From Helicobacter sp. (GTDB lineage Bacteria; Campylobacterota; Campylobacteria; Campylobacterales; Helicobacteraceae): a stretch of DNA of 11,338 nt. Positions 8,920 to 11,338 of the stretch are shown one piece after another. The notes under the pieces were generated by a model. It was not told where the DNA came from, did no database searches, and was given only the letters and a program-made list of their open reading frames with translations. The stretch spans positions 1 to 11,338 of the forward strand of contig NZ_JAIEFA010000085.1 in the NCBI RefSeq assembly GCF_029067145.1, read 5' to 3'. The translations under genes and the position numbers were made by a program. Position 1 is the first letter of the stretch; the number at the start of each line of letters is the position of its first letter.

Positions 8920-9138
8920 TTGAATTCAGTTGGAAATTTTGCAATTGTGCTTGGGATTTTATGTTTAGTATCCATTGTAGTTCTGGCAATTACCGCAATT
9001 TCAGTCAGCAAAAGTGGAAGCAAACTCACTTCTTTTGAAAAAAAGATTCTCTTTGCAGTAGCTTTTTTGCTTTGCTTTGGAATCATCTTACTCTACATTT
9101 TTTCTAATTTAAGCCTATTTTTTGCATTATTTTCTTAG
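8920..9138 (+). CDS. Small two-helix membrane protein, function unknown
   Basis: I do not recognise this gene. From the TTG at 8920 it encodes 72 residues: a hydrophobic helix at about 7-29, a short polar loop SKSGSKLTSFEKK (30-42) and a second helix at about 43-62 that continues hydrophobic to the end. GGAG lies 8 nt before the TTG. The frame is open back to 8788, with an ATG at 8842. However, the upstream part is basic and unlike a signal sequence, and the best promoter (-10 at 8845-8850) lies downstream of those starts. It is divergent from serS and convergent with the MATE gene, sharing 4 bases at the stop codons. The overlapping minus-strand frame (8829-9086) is a shadow. The two clean helices and good ribosome-binding site suggest a real gene. 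Confidence 0.6.
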   Translation: MNSVGNFAIVLGILCLVSIVVLAITAISVSKSGSKLTSFEKKILFAVAFLLCFGIILLYIFSNLSLFFALFS

Positions 9139-10475
9139 ACCTTTTGGTTTTTCCAAATACCACTTTGAAAAATTTTCCAATACACAAACGCACGCAAGAA
9201 AGTTTCCAAACAAATACAAAGGTAAATATAAATTGCAGGATAACCTCTTGTAGCAATAAAATAACAAGGCACAACGCGTAAGCCCCAAATCATTATGCTA
9301 TTAATCACAAGCGTAATTTTTGTAATGCCCGCTCCACGCAATGCACCATCAAGAATACAAATAAACGCAAAAGCAACTTGCGAGATTCCAATAGGCACAA
9401 GATAATGGACGCTCGCACGAATCGTAGCGGAATCCTCACTAAAAAAACTAGACCAAAAGGGAGCAAAAACACTCATAAAAGCCCCCACAACCCCCATAAA
9501 GATTCCGCCAAGCAGTAGAGTATTAAGGGTGGAGTATTTTGCCTCTAAGGGTTTTTTTGCTCCAAGATTCTGCCCCATAAGTGCCATTGCGGCAATCATA
9601 AAGCCAAATCCGGGCATAAAAGCAAATCCCTCAATTCTCGTAGCAATTTGATAACCTGCTAAATCATAAGTCCCATAAAGTGCGACAAATTTCGTCATCA
9701 CAATGATTGCAAACAGCGTAAAAAGACGCTCGCAACCGCTAGGGATTCCGACAATAAAAGCCCGTTTAATATAATCAAAATTGATTCTGCCTCTAAGCGA
9801 AATGGGGCTATTTTTATAAAACAAAAGACAAGAAAAGAGCGCGGAAGTTTCTAAAAAATTAACTACCAAAGTTCCGATTGCCGCACCCACAACACCCAAT
9901 GCAGGCACAAAAAGGAATCCAAAAATCAAAGTATATTTCACAATGGGATTTAAAAGTGTAATAAAAATTTTAATATAAAAAGGCAGTTTCGTTGCTCCAG
10001 CTGCTGAAAATGCAGAAATGCTTACTTGTTTTATCAACAATAAAGGCACGCTAAAAAGCACGATACTTAAATAATTGCTTCCAATTTCGTGTGCTTGAGA
10101 TTCTATCCCAATCCAAGTAAAGAAAAATTCAAAGCCCCAAAACGCAGACAGCATTAAAGGCAGAGAAAACAAAAAGGCGGCAAAACTCAAACTCATTACC
10201 GCTTCGTTAGCAGCCTTTTTGTCGTTTGCCCCCAAAAATCGTGAGACCAAAGCACTATTTCCAACAAAAATAATCGTTGTAAAGGCAAAAAGTAGCATAA
10301 TGAAGTTTAAGCTCACCCCTACAGCAACAATCGCACTTGCTCCAAATGTGCCAATCATCAGCAAGTCTATGGAAAGATTAATAATATCCAAAAGCGAATT
10401 TAAACCAGAGGGAATTGCAATATTTAGGATTCTATGGCTACGCTCTTTGGAATAAAATCGTATTTTATTGCGCAT
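9135..10475 (-). CDS. MATE family multidrug/Na+(H+) antiporter
   Basis: An inner-membrane exporter of 446 residues with about twelve hydrophobic helices in two similar halves, the usual length and plan for MATE proteins (NorM/DinF/MepA type). The N-terminal SHRILNIAIPSGLNSLLDII and NSALVSRFLGANDKKAANEA, and the second-half IPSGCERLFTLFAIIV and GFGFMIAAMALMGQNLGAKK, are typical of the two pseudo-repeats. These proteins expel cationic drugs and dyes in exchange for Na+ or H+; substrate and coupling ion cannot be read here. The ATG at 10475 has AAGGA 5 nt upstream. It seems monocistronic, lying after the terminator of the NFACT pair and with a candidate promoter near 10515. At its 3' end it overlaps the convergent small membrane gene by 4 nt. 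Confidence 0.93.
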   Translation of the reverse strand: MRNKIRFYSKERSHRILNIAIPSGLNSLLDIINLSIDLLMIGTFGASAIVAVGVSLNFIMLLFAFTTIIFVGNSALVSRFLGANDKKAANEAVMSLSFAAFLFSLPLMLSAFWGFEFFFTWIGIESQAHEIGSNYLSIVLFSVPLLLIKQVSISAFSAAGATKLPFYIKIFITLLNPIVKYTLIFGFLFVPALGVVGAAIGTLVVNFLETSALFSCLLFYKNSPISLRGRINFDYIKRAFIVGIPSGCERLFTLFAIIVMTKFVALYGTYDLAGYQIATRIEGFAFMPGFGFMIAAMALMGQNLGAKKPLEAKYSTLNTLLLGGIFMGVVGAFMSVFAPFWSSFFSEDSATIRASVHYLVPIGISQVAFAFICILDGALRGAGITKITLVINSIMIWGLRVVPCYFIATRGYPAIYIYLCICLETFLRAFVYWKIFQSGIWKNQKV

Positions 10476-10512
10476 TTTTTTCCTTTTGCTTCTTAGCTAA
10501 CAAATCAATGAA

Positions 10513-10518
10513 ATTGTA
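10513..10518 (-). promoter_or_regulatory. Candidate -10 box for the MATE gene
   Basis: TACAAT on the minus strand, about 38 nt before the ATG at 10475, with an A/T-rich stretch upstream and no clear -35. It lies within AAATTGTAA (10511-10519, plus strand), which recurs exactly at 10568-10576. The copies could be two alternative promoters, an operator pair or chance. Confidence 0.3.
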
Positions 10519-10577
10519 ATTATTTTTTAAGATTCTTTCTTGTATTTTTGGACAAAAACATAACATCAAATTGTAAC

Positions 10578-10615
10578 AAAAATCCTGCAGAGACTCTTAA
10601 AAAGAAATCGTGCAG
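10578..10615 (-). terminator. Rho-independent terminator after the NFACT/acidic-protein pair
   Basis: It begins about 30 nt after the acidic-protein stop codon. On the minus strand CTGCA pairs with TGCAG, then GAT with GTC (one G-U), then TCTT with AAGA around a TTT loop. There is a bulged T and a small internal loop. The sequence GATTTTTG follows. The stem is imperfect but the geometry and U-tract fit an intrinsic terminator separating this pair from the MATE gene. Confidence 0.5.
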
Positions 10616-10646
10616 AAATACAAAGAAAGTTTTACAAAATAAGGTT

Positions 10647-10973
10647 TTACACAGAAATATTTAAATGCACAATCGTGCCATCTTCTTTGGTTTGTATAGA
10701 ATCCTCTTCTTGCGTATCTTGCGATTCCTCTTCTTGCTTTTTTCTTTCTTTTTCTTCTTCGGGTTCTTTGCCATTTCCCTCACGTTCATCGTTTGTTTCA
10801 AGCACTTCTTCAGTAGGGCGCACTTCTGTAATCTCATCTTGTTTATCTTGCATTTCCTGCAAATTCACCATTGCTTGAAAGTCAAGTTTGACTTGAGAAT
10901 TTGCGTGTTGCACAGAACCCACTTGGGCATTTTGATGAATATGGGTGATATTGCCGATAGGAGAAACTGCCAT
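10647..10973 (-). CDS. Small acidic low-complexity protein, function unknown
   Basis: I do not recognise a characterised family. The 108-residue product has three parts. Residues 1-45 are not low-complexity and look structured or conserved (MAVSPIGNITHIHQNAQ, then a QVKLDFQAMVNLQEMQ helix-like stretch). Residues 46-97 are a Glu/Lys/Gln-rich, probably disordered linker including EVRPTEEV and EEEKERKKQEEE. Residues 98-108 are a short hydrophobic end, GTIVHLNISV. There is no signal peptide or membrane helix, so it is probably cytoplasmic. Support for a real gene is an ATG with AAGGA 6 nt upstream, placed only 2 nt after the NFACT-type gene, and a terminator after its stop. The coupling suggests co-expression with the RqcH homologue but does not establish a shared role. 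Plus-strand frames across it are mirror shadows of the acidic codons. Confidence 0.75.
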   Translation of the reverse strand: MAVSPIGNITHIHQNAQVGSVQHANSQVKLDFQAMVNLQEMQDKQDEITEVRPTEEVLETNDEREGNGKEPEEEKERKKQEEESQDTQEEDSIQTKEDGTIVHLNISV

Positions 10974-10975
10974 AA

Positions 10976-11338
10976 TTAGTCCTTTTTAAGCTGAATCGTT
11001 TGCGCTTTGGCATAAACGACATTTGCACCTAAGGTGATTTTAACAAATTTACGCTTGGTGTAATCCACTGCGTAATTTTCACCACAATCTCTTGTAAATC
11101 CTGCTAAAATTTGTGCAGCTTTGCGTAAGATTATATCAGAAATTTTAGTCTTTCCGCAATGAATAATACAATGCGAGCTTGGGATTCCACGAATATGCAA
11201 CCAAATATCCTCTGCTTTGGCGGCTTTCAGCAATGCAATATTTTCTTTTTCATTTTTACCAATAGAGACTTTAATACCCTCTACGAAAAAACTTTCAAAG
11301 AATTTTTGTTTCTGTTTTGCTTCTTTTATGTTAGATTT
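10976..11338 (-). CDS. NFACT/RqcH-type protein (fibronectin-binding-like), C-terminal part
   Basis: Only the last 120 residues are present; the frame is open to the right edge, so the start lies outside the window. The segment matches the NFACT-R (DUF814) RNA-binding domain: FFVEGIKVSIGKNEKEN, then KAEDIWLHIRGIPSSHCIIH, followed by a helix and the strands FVKITLGANVVYAKAQTIQL. In the RqcH/Tae2/Rqc2 family, full-length proteins bind stalled large ribosomal subunits and recruit tRNA for C-terminal tailing; older annotations call them fibronectin-binding proteins. Whether this one tails nascent chains cannot be judged without its NFACT-N catalytic part. The usual Gly before Ser-His in the PGSH motif is Ser here. 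It is the upstream partner of the acidic 108-residue protein, 2 nt away. Confidence 0.85.
   Translation of the reverse strand, partial: KSNIKEAKQKQKFFESFFVEGIKVSIGKNEKENIALLKAAKAEDIWLHIRGIPSSHCIIHCGKTKISDIILRKAAQILAGFTRDCGENYAVDYTKRKFVKITLGANVVYAKAQTIQLKKD

Noticed and set aside
8829..9086. Minus-strand frame opposite the small membrane protein
   Set aside because: No ribosome-binding site or domain pattern; the plus frame has helices, GGAG and a TATAAT box.
10629..10651. GTTTTACA repeated at 10629-10636 and 10644-10651
   Set aside because: Only two short A/T-rich copies, the second running into a stop codon; too weak to call a CRISPR, operator or iteron.
10665..10979. Plus-strand frames opposite the acidic protein (Phe/Leu-rich and Ser-rich)
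   Set aside because: GAA/GAG/AAA codons on one strand give TTC/CTC/TTT on the other, so open frames arise automatically. The minus-strand gene has the ribosome-binding site and operon position.

Overview
The window looks like a chromosomal segment of a Helicobacter-type member of the Campylobacterota. The evidence is strongly AT-rich coding sequence, frequent TTG and GTG start candidates, promoters with a clear -10 box but no obvious -35, and serS directly followed by a PflB-like flagellar motor gene. I recall that serS-pflB pairing from Campylobacter jejuni. Genus is an inference; no rRNA, tRNA or housekeeping marker other than serS is present.

Layout, left to right. Positions 1-130 hold an odd run of homopolymers (T18-A-T10-G11, then C12) that looks like a contig-end artefact or a hypermutable tract. 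From about 8743 down to 228, six genes run on the minus strand. In transcription order they are serS, a PflB-like tetratricopeptide (TPR) membrane protein starting 4 nt after it, a gap of about 110 nt with a candidate promoter, and then a compact four-gene tripartite ABC efflux cluster. The cluster consists of an outer-membrane factor lipoprotein, a MacA-like membrane fusion protein, a MacB-like ATPase and a separate MacB-like permease, and it ends in a plausible hairpin terminator at 174-205. The four efflux genes overlap or lie within a few bases of each other and together would form one envelope-spanning pump. Unlike E. coli MacB, the ATPase and permease are separate polypeptides.

Right of serS, a small two-helix membrane protein gene (8920-9138, TTG start) is the only convincing complete plus-strand gene. 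It is divergent from serS and convergent with a MATE-family multidrug exporter (9135-10475, minus), and the two stop codons overlap by 4 nt. At the right edge the C-terminal 120 residues of an NFACT/RqcH-type protein are followed 2 nt later by a 108-residue acidic low-complexity protein of unknown function. That pair is closed by a hairpin terminator at 10578-10615.

I see no CRISPR array, IS element, prophage or defence island, and most of the window is ordinary core genome. The points most worth a second look are the left-edge homopolymer array, the acidic protein coupled to the RqcH homologue, a perfect GC-rich hairpin inside the MacA-like gene that encodes an Arg/Gly-rich loop, and a roughly three-fold excess of GATTC/GAATC by hand count.
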